Source of the DNA: Sordaria brevicollis
Taxonomy: Eukaryota; Ascomycota; Sordariomycetes; Sordariales; Sordariaceae
Assembly (NCBI GenBank): GCA_033439795.1
Contig: JAUTDP010000018.1
Coordinates: 186,001-250,000, forward strand
Direction: 5' to 3'
Length of the DNA stretch: 64,000 nucleotides
Part shown: piece after piece, positions 45,975 through 57,128 of the stretch
Numbering within the stretch: position 1 is the stretch's first letter
Layout of the letters: each line of letters begins with the position of its first letter
Position numbers and translations under genes: made by a program
The notes under the pieces: generated by a model
Told to the model about the DNA's origin: nothing
The model's input: only the letters and a program-made list of their open reading frames with translations
Database searches by the model: none

Positions 45975-46022
45975 GGGTACTAATTAGGGTACTAGTTAGA
46001 ATATTAATTAGGGTATTAATTA
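45975..46022. repeat. Four 12-bp tandem units
   Basis: The units are GGGTACTAATTA, GGGTACTAGTTA, GAATATTAATTA and GGGTATTAATTA. All differences are transitions, as RIP would cause. They lie inside the transposon relic, about 300 bp from its right end. Confidence 0.7.
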
Positions 46023-46263
46023 GCCTAATAAAAGGACCGATTACGTTCGTTATTCTTAATCTATAATTATAACGACGATAATAATAGGGATAAAAATACT
46101 ATAAATAAAGAGAAGTAATAAAAAAGAATAAATATAGGGCTTTAGAATATCTAAAAGGATTAATTTAGTAGGGAGAAAATATTAAGGTATAGCGCCATAC
46201 AGTCAAAAGTGAGGGCATACAATGCATAGTTATACTAACTAAGCCAGTTTCTACTGCTAGGTT

Positions 46264-46318
46264 GGCGGTCTATATCGGTCTGACCTGGAATCCGGATCCC
46301 CCGAAATTAGGTATACGG
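46264..46318 (-). repeat. Right terminal inverted repeat
   Basis: It begins GGCGGTCTATATCGGTCTGA and ends CGAAATTAGGTATACGG, followed by TA at 46,319-46,320. It is the inverted partner of 42,408-42,457. Confidence 0.75.
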
Positions 46319-47059
46319 TATCGGTCACCTTGGGCGCCTATACTGCACCTACAGGTAAGATTGACTATAGCGCAAGAAGTACCAAGCCTCAAGAGGCGTG
46401 TAAGCCAGATAGGCATCGTCAAGGTGATTCAAGGTTTAGCTATCCCCTGCGAGGCTGTGTAACTAAGAAGAGCGTTTTCAGAAGAGCCGAACCCGATATC
46501 ATGGAATCTCAAATTGTCAATATTCCATATTATTGCCCGGTCCGATAGGCTTTGTTTGTCCACCAACAATGACTTAATTATCTGCGAACTGGCAAACATC
46601 TTTTGAGGAGGACTGGATTCAAACAACAGCTCGCACAGTGCCGATGGGCATCCTTGTCCCTCTGGGCAAGCCGAGGTTACTGGTTACGAATTGTTTGGTG
46701 GTCCTCCTCGATATTGTGGCTCTTGCTTTACCAAGCATATGCTTTCCAACAGCCCGCTATGAGTGATGCTGTAAAATGGTATTTTCTAGTAACCCGATAC
46801 TTTCCATTTGCAAGAGATGAAAGACTGAAGGAAGGCATCCATCATGGCTGGAGGAAATTCGAGCCAACGATTGGTAACCGCTGCATTGGTAACTGCAAGT
46901 GCCTCTGGACGCAGAGGCCCACTATAAAGCAGTTCCACTTACACGGTGCGACCAAGCTCCAAGCAGTTCGCGTCGTCTGGTAAACTGAACCGCAATTGTC
47001 ACCTTGACATTTCATCCTTGACACCCGGACCAAACACGCCTTCGAAGAAGAACGACATC
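46319..47059. other. Intergenic region upstream of the PP4 subunit gene
   Basis: Normal composition resumes. Open frames at 46,330-46,983 have no recognised domain. It should contain the promoter of the gene starting at 47,060. Confidence 0.5.
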
Positions 47060-49134
47060 ATGGCCGCCGAAATGGATGCTGAAGTCGCCGACGACATTCT
47101 GGCCAGGGTCGCCCAGGATGGGACTATGGACTAGTATGTCACTCAGACTCGACATTCCCACATGCAATTGTATCTTGCGCTGACGGCCTTTGTTCCCCTC
47201 CTCAGTTCGTGCTGGCCCAAGTTGTTGCCCATCGTAGTCTCGCGCATCGAAAAGGTAGCCAACATCGTGTTTCATTGTCTGCCCTCTTCCGGCGGTAACC
47301 AGCTAACCTAGCCCAATGTCCCTTTCTCTAGATCGCCCATACCGAATTTCCGATCCCCCACATTCCTTGGGCGCAACAGCCTGCCAGGCCTTCCTCTCCG
47401 CGCTTCATTGCCCCGCTTCCCTCCTCGTCCGACCCGATTGATACGCCGCGCAGTTCACAAGAGGCCAGCAATAAGGAGAACGATGCCCCAACTTCAGCGC
47501 CACGTCCACCTGGCGACGACAATGTTGCTTCCTCGCCGCCCAAAGCGCCCTCCCCCGTTCCCAATACGACAACAACTGAGCCGTCCCAGCCACAACAGCC
47601 AGTTCTTCCTGTCCCCGTGGCCGAAATGTTGCACGGAGTCACGTCTCACCTGACGACCAACTTCCCCGATTACCCGCCCCATACCATCCAGCGTCTCGCC
47701 GAGCTGGTCCTCAAGCCGCGCCCTCAGTACAGAAGCGTAGTAGGCTACCTAAATGCCCTCGACCGCGTTGTCCACGTCACCAGCGGAGCGAACCTATACC
47801 CATTACCGCCCGCCATCCCAGATCTGAGTGGAATGGGTGGCATGTCCAACGGAGGTGGTCCTGACACGGATAATGGTTCTGCCAGCCTTTCGTCGGCTAA
47901 TAATATTGGTTCAGACGAGGCTCTAGGCGGCGCGCTGCTTACACCCATCCCATGGTTGACGCGAAAGACAAACGGTGACGGTGGGGACGACGACGGAAGC
48001 ATTAGTGACGCAGGTAGCTCATCACCATTGTCAGCCAGCGGAGCGTCTGACCCCAGCACCCAGCATGAACAGCAGCAGCGAGCTCTTGCGCAACAGCACA
48101 GCCACATCACCTTTGCCCAAAGCTCCGTCAGTCCGCAGGTCCGTAAGGAGAGCACCGAGATGATTGAGGGCCCTAACGGCATGGGAAGCATAGAGACGGT
48201 ATCAATCTCGGTTAACGGGATTCCCTCCACCGGAGCTGGTGGCCACTTGCTGGGTCTCTCGCAGCAACCACAACGAGGCGTCACTCAAGGAGAGTTGCTC
48301 AGACAGGAACAGCGTGCGGGTGTCGTTCCCGTTAGTCAAGTTTCTGGAAATACCAACAGCGATAGCAGCAGTACCACGCCCCAGGGCTACACGGCTGCTC
48401 AGACTACACCCCTCAGCGCTGCCCCGCATGGCGAGGGTTCTTCTACCACAGCTCCACCGGCGGACGAAGATATCGTAATGGGCGAGAACTCAGACCCCGA
48501 AGAGGAGCAGCAGGACGAGGAGGTCCCTCACGCTCGCGGTCCGCAGGAAATCGGACCAGAGGATACTGGCCCTCAGACTGCGAGGAGCAGCATTGCCATG
48601 TCACATACGGGCGAGGTGGACATGAAGGCACTTGACGTCGAGGCTGCGGTAGGCAGAAGGTTACAGTCACCGCCAGCGACAGGATCAGCCCCGACAGATA
48701 CGAACACATCTCCTTCCAAGAGCGGCGACTCCAAGGATTTGGTCCCCCAGAGCCCCAAGCGGGAGGCGGAAGATGACTCCTCTGAGGCCGGCAGTAGTCA
48801 AAAGAGACAGCGGACAGAGACAGAAGATAAGACAGATTCGAACATGAACACCGCGGAGGCTAGCACAAGCTCGACGACAGAAGAAGCCACAAAACCCGAA
48901 AGCTCAGAGGTTCCAAAAGCCTCAGAAGCGACAAAACAGGAGGAACCAAAGAAGGATGAGGAGGACAAGCCGGCGCAAAAGGAGGAGAAAGAGGATGAAG
49001 ACATGGTGCTAGTAGACCGACCGGCTCCAACCAATTCACATGAGACACCGGCGACAGCACCAGCAGAAGAAGGGGAGTCCTCAAAAGGAAAGGAAACAGA
49101 AGCGAGCGGAGACGAGCAACCGAAGTCTTCCTAG
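47060..49134 (+). CDS. psy4: Protein phosphatase 4 core regulatory subunit R2 (PPP4R2/Psy4-like)
   Basis: Three exons (47,060-47,133, 47,206-47,254 and 47,332-49,134) give 641 residues. PPP4R2 tethers the PP4 catalytic subunit, which dephosphorylates DNA-damage marks and other targets. The N-terminal domain is visible: 'WPKLLPIVVSRIEK', then 'PPHTIQRLAELVLKP', 'YRSVVGYLNALDRVVHVTSG'. The remaining 400 residues are disordered, rich in Ser, Thr, Glu and Pro, with a Lys-rich patch ('SQKRQRTETEDK') that may be a nuclear signal. An Asp/Glu/Lys-rich tail closes the protein. A proline-rich linker breaks the domain after exon 2. The gene converges with RAD50, a double-strand-break repair protein. Confidence 0.85.
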
Positions 49135-49681
49135 TACGGGAGAACGTTGACTCTGTTGAGTCCGCTCAGCAAGGGAACAACATCATTTTTCGGAGGAAAC
49201 AGGAGGAGGCGAACTGAGTGAGTGATCGTCGGGAATGCAAACAAGAAAGTTGGATGAAACGAAACAAAGCGGCTACTACATGCATGCCTAGTTGGATCAG
49301 CGGTTACATGATAGTTTCTAGACCTGTTTATCAGCGTTATGATTTTTTTTTTGCAGATGAGATATGTCAATTATGGACTACAGGACAGAAAGCATTGAAT
49401 GGTTCTGTGTGCGAACGGTATCCTTGTTTTGATGAAACATTTTCAAGTTCACTTGTGTCCACAGCGGCGGTAACTTGTGCTGATCAATGGGATCGTCAGG
49501 AACTGGTGAAACAGAATGTAGAAGACAACACCCACAAAGTCTTGAGTCTTGAATAAGCAGTTCGTGCGCGCCAGAGAGAAAAAAACACTTGGAATATCAA
49601 CAGAAGTTCAAATACTACATTCTATCTTCTGACCTTGGCCCAAAATAACACATCCATACTAACCCCCTAACTAAGCTTTTC
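49135..49681. other. Convergent 3' region, PPP4R2 / RAD50
   Basis: The two genes end here from opposite sides. A short open frame at 49,218-49,556 has no domain. No gene is supported. Confidence 0.5.
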
Positions 49682-52600
49682 CTACTCCGAAATCCTCGTA
49701 ATACTCTCCCTCGAAATGACACTCTTCTGATTCTCATCCCTCCTGACCCTAAAGAAATCGTCACAGAAATCGCTACACTGCATCTGCTTCAAAAACTCCT
49801 CGTCGTGGGTAATCACCACCAGCTGCAAGTTATTCTGGCCCCTCCTCGCCTTGATAATCGCATGTATACTCGACGCCAAACTGCGAATGTTGTCCGAATC
49901 CAAGTTGGTGGTCGGCTCGTCGAGCGCGATCAACCCGCAATTACTACCGAACGACTCAGCCAGTGCTAAGCGGATGATAATGCACGCCAGAACTTTCTGG
50001 CCGGCACTGCATCGTCCGCGCATGTCCATCTCCGTGTCACCCTTGATCATGGACACGCGGTAGTTGTAGTTGCGGCGCGTGTTGGTGGCTGTGGTTTTAG
50101 TCTCCATGTCGGACCGGATCTGGATCGTGTCGATGTCGGTGCCTTGGTACGTGCTCTGCCACAGCTCGCCAATGGTGCGGTTGAGCTCCTCCATTTTCAG
50201 CGAGTGGTACCGGATGATGGCGTTGTCGAGCGCCATGGAACCCCGAGCGAGGTCGTCGATGGCGGCCTTGGTTGCGGCCACTTTGACGTGGCTCTCCTTG
50301 TACCGCGCGCGCGCGCCCTTGAGTTCGATCTCGTACTCGTCGTTCAGCTTGGCGAATTGCTCGTCTTTGGTCGACATGGACCCCATCAGCTTGTCGCGGT
50401 TGGCGTTGAGTGTGCCGCGGACTGTTTCGAGGTGGCGTGCTTCGTAGACGAGCCGGTCGTAGTCCTCTTGGGCGCGGCGGGACTCGAGCTCTTCGATCTC
50501 TTTCTCGAGAGCGTCGCGCTCGCGAAGGTTCTTGCGGTAGGTCAGGTTGTCGGCGATATTGCGCCGCTTGGCATCGCTGTTGTCAATGTCCTTGTTCAGC
50601 TTGTTGATCTGGACGGTGAGGTCTTTCATGTCTCGTTCGAGGGTCGCGATGGTGCTCTCCATGGTGGCGATCGCTCGCTGGTTAGAGGCCAGGTTCGCAG
50701 GGCCGCCTCGGTCGAGATAGTCTTGGATTTCGCGGTCGATCATCTTGAGCTCGCTCAGGGTGTTGGCGATCCCGTCGCGTTCCTCTGCGATTCTCTGCTC
50801 TCTGGCTCGGCCCTGCTTCCGGGAGTCATCGTGCGCTGCCCTAGCGCTGGCAATTTCTGGCTCGATGCTTTCGACCTCCTTATCAATGTTTCCCATGTTC
50901 TTGCGAAGTTCAGTTTGCTCATCCTTGTGATTCTTAATCATATCTTGGAGGCGCTTCTTTTGTTCGAGTTTCTGGACTGCTTCGGTGATCCTGTGCTTCA
51001 ACTCCAGTCTCTCAACCTCGAGCTGACCGGTCAGATCCTTGAGCCGTTGTCGTTCGGTGGTTGTTTTGGCCAGCTTGGCTTGGGCAACTCTCAGCTGCTC
51101 GGCACAGGCTGTTTGATCTTCGTTGATCTCGTCAGCGCTGCGCACTTGAATGCTTAAGTTTGTCTGGGATCTCTCGATCTGTTTTTCGTAGTCCGCAATG
51201 TCTTTGACATTCTGTGCAATTTTCAGGACGCTCTTGTTCAATGCATCCGCTGCATTCAGTTTCTCTTCGGCAGCTTTGAAGGTGTCATCCTGATCCTCAA
51301 GCTTCCGAACCAGCTTCTCTTTCTGAGACAGAAGGGAAGTGATTTCTTCGGCCATGGACGGCAGCTCCTTACACAGCCGTCCGTATGTCTCGTATCTTGC
51401 CCGCACTCTTGTCAGTTTTCCAAGGTCGTGTCTCCACTCGGCCTGTTCTGCAAGGGTCGTTTCTTTGTACTTGTCATTAAGTTTTTTCATGACCTTTTTC
51501 ATCAGCTTTTCCATGGCTTTTTCGTGCAAAGACTGCTCGCACAAATGGCACACCTTTTTTTCCTCCGCTTTTTTCTTTGCACTCGTGTAGTATTCCTTCA
51601 AAGACTCATCCAATTTGAGGTTCGTTTCGAGATTGTTCAAAATATTCTCGATCGCCTCAACTAGCCGTGGGTAATCGTCCACTGGCACCGGATCCGTTCC
51701 TGTCCAATCTTCAGGGGTTTCCACCTTACCCAGAGCTTCGAAGACGTCTTTCTTGCAGTTGTCCCGTTCTTTTACGGACTTGGTATGCTTCTCACGGACA
51801 GTAGTAAGCTTGTACTCAGCCTGCTTCAGCTCTTGCTGTGTTGAATCCTTGGCTTTTCTGAGCACGGAAAGTCGGTCACTCAGCCGACGAATGGCCCTTT
51901 GGAAGTCTGATTCGATGGTTTCAGGCGTCCATTCTTCTCCGATGAGGTCGGTCAACTGCTGGTTGAAGGTATTCTTCAATGTGTACAGTTCATCTTGGTG
52001 TTTCTTGAGCTCAGATTTCCGAAATTCAAGCTGCCCACGCTCAGTTGCCAGGTTGGTACATTCGACGAGTTCGCGGTTCAGCTTGGCGCTTTGCGCTTCT
52101 AGGGTCAGAACCTCATTCTTCAAGTCTGTAATCTGTGACTCAAGTTCCGCAACTTTGGTATCAGCCTTGGCTGCCTTGATTCTGGACTCTAGTCCCTCCA
52201 TCTCGGTCCGCAGTACTGCCTCGGCGCCTTCATCAACATCGACATTATTCAGTTCCCCTTGGAGTTTGGCGATGTCTCTTTGGATTGTTGCGACTCGCTG
52301 GGAAGAGGTCTTCCGGTCTCGAATGCGGGACGCCTTTCGGCTCTCTAGTTCTGTGATAATGGCGGACTTTGCGTCTAGTTCGGCAGCATTGTCACGCTGG
52401 AGACGTTCCAGATCCCGTTTCGTATCTTGGAGCATTTTCTGGATGCGTTCGTAGAATGCATTGATCTCCCGGTCACCCAACTCGCCGTCGTAGCCGCGGA
52501 TTTCGTGCTTCTCGGCTGCTTCCTTGATCATCTGACGTTGCGAAACAAGTTGACGGTCGTATTTATCCTTGTCAGACTGATGCCTTCCTTGTTCCTCGAC

Positions 52601-53694
52601 CTTTGCTGTGTGGTTTGCTCGGGTAGTCTTGAGCTCGCTTTGCAGGGTGCCGAATTGGGTCACCTTCTGATCTCGATCGCGGTCCATTCGATCCACAGTC
52701 TGTTGGTACTGGTCAAGGGCGTCTCGCAGATATTCGTCAGACTCTGTGCTCTCCTCGATACGTTCCCGCAGCTCTGCGATGGCATCTTTCTTGTATTCAA
52801 GTTTCTCCCGTTTGGTTTGAAGTTCGTTGACGATTCTGAGGAAACTGTTGGCCTGCTGCCATTTTTCCTTGATTTCAGAATCCTTTTCATCGATTTGATC
52901 GGTCAAGGCTTGGATCTCGTCCCTAGCTTTTTGAATCTCACGAATGAGCTTCTGGAGCTCCTTGTCGACCTTGTCCGCCCTCTCCTTGTTCTCCTTGTCT
53001 TGGGCTTCTTGCATCTTGAGAATGCGAAGGTCTTCGCCCTTGGTCTTTCGAAGGAGCTTGAGGTTATCGATAACTTTGGCGTATTTTTGGGCTTCAAAGA
53101 TCTCGTCAAATCTCTTCTTCAGGTCAGCGGGTGCGCTCATGGGCCAGAGAGACTCATCCTGATGGCAAAAGATGACAGAGTCAAGAATAGCTGACGAGAC
53201 ACCCAGTTTCTCTGGAACGAGCCTGTCGAGATCAAGTACTCTGGTGGATACGACTTGACGTTCGCCATTGGACCGCAGTAGGAGACTTCCTTCGAGGGCG
53301 CTGAATTTCCTTGAGGCTGCCTTGATGACCAGCTGCATGTTTCGAGTTACGACGAAGGATTCACCAGTGGTGGAGCGAAAGGAAAGCTTGATCTGCGCCT
53401 GTACATCTTTCTCACCGACAAGCTGAAAAGGGCAACATTTTAGCCGACGCCTTGCTAATATCCATGATAGCAGACAGTGGCACTCACGTGGGGGTCGTGG
53501 ACGAAAGCGCCGCCCTTGCTGTTGGGCGGAAGCTCGCCGGTAGTGGCATACTTGAGACATTCGATAATAGTGGTCTTTCCCGAGCCATTGTAACCGACGA
53601 TGAGAGTTAGTGGGGTGTTGAAGGCAATGACCTCTGCGGAGCGTGGCCCAAAGGAGCGCACGCCCAAGATGGACATTTTCTCGATCTTGGACAT
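49682..53694 (-). CDS. rad50: DNA repair protein RAD50
   Basis: Two exons (53,694-53,488 and 53,422-49,682) give 1,315 residues, the normal RAD50 length. With MRE11 and NBS1 it senses and tethers DNA double-strand breaks, and signals through ATM. Walker A is 'GYNGSGKT' (34-41) and the Q loop is 'VIFCHQDES'. Two long coiled coils flank the zinc hook 'CHLC' at about 694-697. The signature is 'CSAGQKVLA' near 1,203, and Walker B with D loop is '[12 protein letters not shown]' near 1,230. 'VITHDEEFL' follows. The intron lies just after 'AFVHDPH'. The ATG at 53,694 was chosen because upstream in-frame codons contain no ATG. N. crassa uvs-6 is reported to be this gene. Confidence 0.96.
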
Positions 53695-56600
53695 GTTGGG
53701 CAACCTGTCAAAGAATGCGTCTGGGAGGGGTCAATGTGTGGGCGATCATGCGGTGTGTTACGTCTTTCTAGACAGACGTTTTGTCGGCTGAGGTTGGCGA
53801 TGTCTTAATGACAATCAAGATAGCGATGGAGTCCCGTCGCACACTTGTCGATGATGCCGTGGGGACGCGTTGCAGTCGCGGGTGTCCAGCGTCTGATGGA
53901 GCAAGGGACCAGGCAGCAGTAGCGCGAACTGCACGTACTCACGGGATTTGCTATTGACAGAGTGTTGAGGTGCCGCGCAGCTGTGAGCTGCCAGCTGCGA
54001 CGGAAGCGAAGTTGCTGCGACTTGCGAGAAAATATGCTCTGGCCAAGCTGCCAAGCACCCAAGCGATCGGTTGCCGAAAAGGTAAAGCCAAGACTGCCAA
54101 GCATTCACACTGAGTGTGCACATGGAGAAAGAGGTCCAAGCTTCATCTGGAGAATCCGCTCTTGGCTCCACCGAGAGACGGCCGCTGCACGCTTCTGGTC
54201 CAGTGAGAGAGCTCAAAAGGCAAGCCAAGCGAAGGGTCCGGATCATATGGTCCGACTACCAACGCAAAAGTTTCCTCTTGTCTAGAAAGTCCACTTCCAC
54301 GGCATTTTCTGGCACCGACTTTCAGTTGTCAACAGTTGCCGACAAAATCCCCAAGGCCAAGTTCCCGTTGTCACCAACCCGGCGGCGACATCTCCGGAAA
54401 TGGTCCACGACTCACGAGGCATTCCCGAGCGAGCGAGCGCGTCTGTCGATTCCAGGGACAATCCAGTCACTCCAGTGTGGTGTTTGGGGCATTGGGTGTG
54501 AATCCCACCCACGATAAGCGATGGTGGCCTGTTTACCAATCACGGTGACCGGCGACAAGCCCGAAGAGGCAGGGAAGCCTAGCCCACGAACGGGGTCTTG
54601 AGGGGCCGCTTGGTGGGGGACCATATCTTTTTTGAGCAGATTTGAAGAGATGCGACCAGCAAAGCCCATCGAATTGCCATGTTATGCCTGTACTTGTCCC
54701 GAGATTGTGAGGTTGGCGCGCAGAAAAGAGAAACGAGAGAGGGAGAGAGCGAGCTGCGAGCTGCGAGCTTGCGAGAGAGGGACAGGAACATGGAACAAAT
54801 CAGGGAGGTAATTTATAGTAGATTCACGGTAAGTAACCGAGGGCGTGTACCGGTACAAGCCCGATATCTGGTTTACCACTGAACCAGATACTCGTTTGTC
54901 CGTACTGGTTCAAGAGATCTCGCTGACGGAAGCCGAGGTAGGTAACACAAAGAACGCCGCAAAAACCCCTTCTCCATTACTCGTGTCATGGCGAGGATTT
55001 GCAAATCAAGCTGTGCTCCCCATCCTGATCGATATGTCAAAAAGAGGCAGAGTGGAACGCCATGATGCTGATCAACCGCTGCCAAAAGGTACATCACAAC
55101 GTGGACCCTCCGCTTGCCTCCGACTCCGACTCGGGAATCAGGACGGATAGTTCATGGTACCCAATACATACGTCGGTTGTTACTTGTTACGTTTTTTTTT
55201 TTGCAGGGAGCAGACGGCCATCTGAAGTCGGATGGGAAAGTGGCCGAGAGACGAGGAACAAAGTCCAGTGACGACGAACGGTACATACCATCCCCGGTTC
55301 CCTAGCTTTTTCTTTGATTTGGAAGAGAGAAAAAAAAGGGTCCTTCCTGTATCTTCCGCATCTCCCGTCCCTCAACAAGGCCCTACCAAATACCGACAGC
55401 ATCCCGACATCCGGATCAGCAATCCCTTCTGGCTTCTGCCCAAGGACCGACCAACAAACCAGGAAAGACTGTCCGTTCGTGTGTGCGTCTACTCGGTTCG
55501 AGTTGCATATCTCCCTCTCGCACCTCTGGTCCGAGTTATGTCCATCCCAAATACTACGACGTCTTCAACGTAACTAGTGGAAAACAGGCCGCATGGTGCC
55601 ATAACACCTGACCTGCTGGGCCTATCAAGATTTGTACCAGACTGACAGCAGGCAAAGTGGGAGAAAGAGAACTCAGACGTGACAATATCTTGGTTGTCTG
55701 TTAGCTGCTTGGGTTGGCTGAGGACCCTGCCCGTCCAATGCCACCGCTTTTCTCCCTCTCATACAAGTATCATCTACTTCCTACCCTTAAACACGCATTG
55801 AGACAAGCTCAAGCCACGAGCCTACTTTCGACACGGGCACACGGCACGGCAGAGGCAGATTGGCGGTAATCAAGTTGGTAACAACCAAGTTTCCTGCTGT
55901 AACCACGACCCCTCGAAGCCAGAACCACTGCACGACCCTTCCACCACCACCCATCACCGCCAGCACGGCACCAGCACGCACCAACAAAGCAATAGTCTGA
56001 AAGTGGGGACTTTTGGGGGGCTCAGTTCAAGATTCCCATCTGCCATCCCAGAAATCCCATCCTTCTCGTTAAGGCCGCCGTTCCCCCAGGTCCCAGCTCT
56101 CCCATCAAACGCCCACCCCCCGCTGACATATCCCTATCCTCCCCTCGAGCAATCCTTACTGGGCTTGTTCATATTCTTTTTGATCGACATTCACAAAACA
56201 CCCTTTGCACATTCTTTTGTTGTCTGCTGCCCCGCGGCTTTTGGACGTACACAGACGTTCAACCTTGATCCGTCTCGCGGCACTTTTCAACCTACCTCTT
56301 ACACTACATACACGCACTATCCCGGAGTGCTGCATTTCGGCCTGAAAGCACCGACCAAGCAAGCACATAACACACACAAGTTCACAACAGCAATAACGCC
56401 GCCATCCAAAAGCAACGCAACGTAACTTGAAAATATCGCCCCGTACCCCATCTTTCCATTCGAAACCCGGCGGCTGTCAGATGCAAAAGTCAAATACCTT
56501 ACAGGATTATCGTTTGGGGTACTGACCTAACGGGCAAACTCTCAACGAATTGCGGGCTTGTGTTGCTGTTAGTAGCCCATTGAAAGCGGGCTCCCTACTT

Positions 56601-56873
56601 CAGCTCCTCCACCGCCGAAAAGCCAGGAACCACCAGGAAGCAGCAACAAAACACGACCAAGCAAAGCCGCAACATCGAAAACAGATCAACAGTCGCAAAA
56701 ATAATTCCCGCCCACCCCCCCTTCCCTGCGCAAAAACAAAACGAAAAAAAAAGAAGACGTTTGTTTTCTTCGATGCGGCGCCGCCGTATACAACTGCAAT
56801 TGTCAGATTGCCGCCGTCGCGCCGCCTCACCACTATCACCACTACTACTACCTTCGCTACAACCACCAGAACA
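53695..56873. other. Divergent 3.2-kb promoter region, RAD50 / wc-2
   Basis: The two genes point away from each other. Open frames of up to 143 codons (53,815-54,246 minus, 54,116-54,517 plus) carry no recognised domain and overlap one another. A purine-rich run (GAGAGAGGGAGAGAGCGAGC) lies near 54,735-54,790. The stretch 55,750-56,870 is C- and A-rich with many short pyrimidine tracts, as in long Neurospora leaders, and probably belongs to the wc-2 transcript. Confidence 0.5.
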
Positions 56874-57128
56874 ATGTCTCACGGACAGCCTCCACCCGGA
56901 TCCAGCATGTACGGCTTTGGAGCCATGGGGATGGGATCCGGTATGGGAACCGGCATGGGAAGTGGCATGGGAACCGGCATGTCAGCCTCGCAGGTGCGCA
57001 AAGCAAAAGCAGCAGCAAGCAGCTTATTTTCTTTTGTGTTTTGTTAAAAAACAGTTTTTATGCTGGACGAAAATGGAGTGGCAAAAGCTAACGATTGGCC
57101 GATTGATCGGCCTTCAAGCTGCAGATGA
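56773..57128 (+). promoter_or_regulatory. Upstream ORF overlapping the wc-2 start
   Basis: An ATG at 56,773, 101 nt before the wc-2 start and out of frame with it, opens a frame that runs through the wc-2 initiation codon. After removal of intron 1 (56,994-57,124) the frame stops at once, at TGA 57,126-57,128, giving about 75 codons rich in Arg, Leu and Pro. The start context (TTCG before ATG) is weak. If it is part of the leader, ribosomes that use it cannot reach the wc-2 start directly. Confidence 0.45.

Larger units (their letters stand above)
42408..46318 (-). mobile_element. RIP-degraded pogo/Tigger-like DNA transposon, about 3.9 kb
   Basis: Imperfect terminal inverted repeats bound the block: 42,408-42,457 and 46,264-46,318. 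A core of about 42 bases (from GGCGGTCT to CCCCCGAAATTA, read from the right copy) has one mismatch of transition type. Both outer ends read CCGTATA outside-in and are directly followed by TA (42,406-42,407 and 46,319-46,320), as expected for the TA target duplication of Tc1/mariner/pogo elements. The interior is very AT-rich and carries a DDE transposase relic on the minus strand (separate entry). A younger, less AT-rich insert lies at about 43,005-43,810. Without that insert the element would be about 3.1 kb. The short stretches just inside the repeats (42,461-42,520 and 46,190-46,262) have escaped heavy mutation. Confidence 0.72.
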
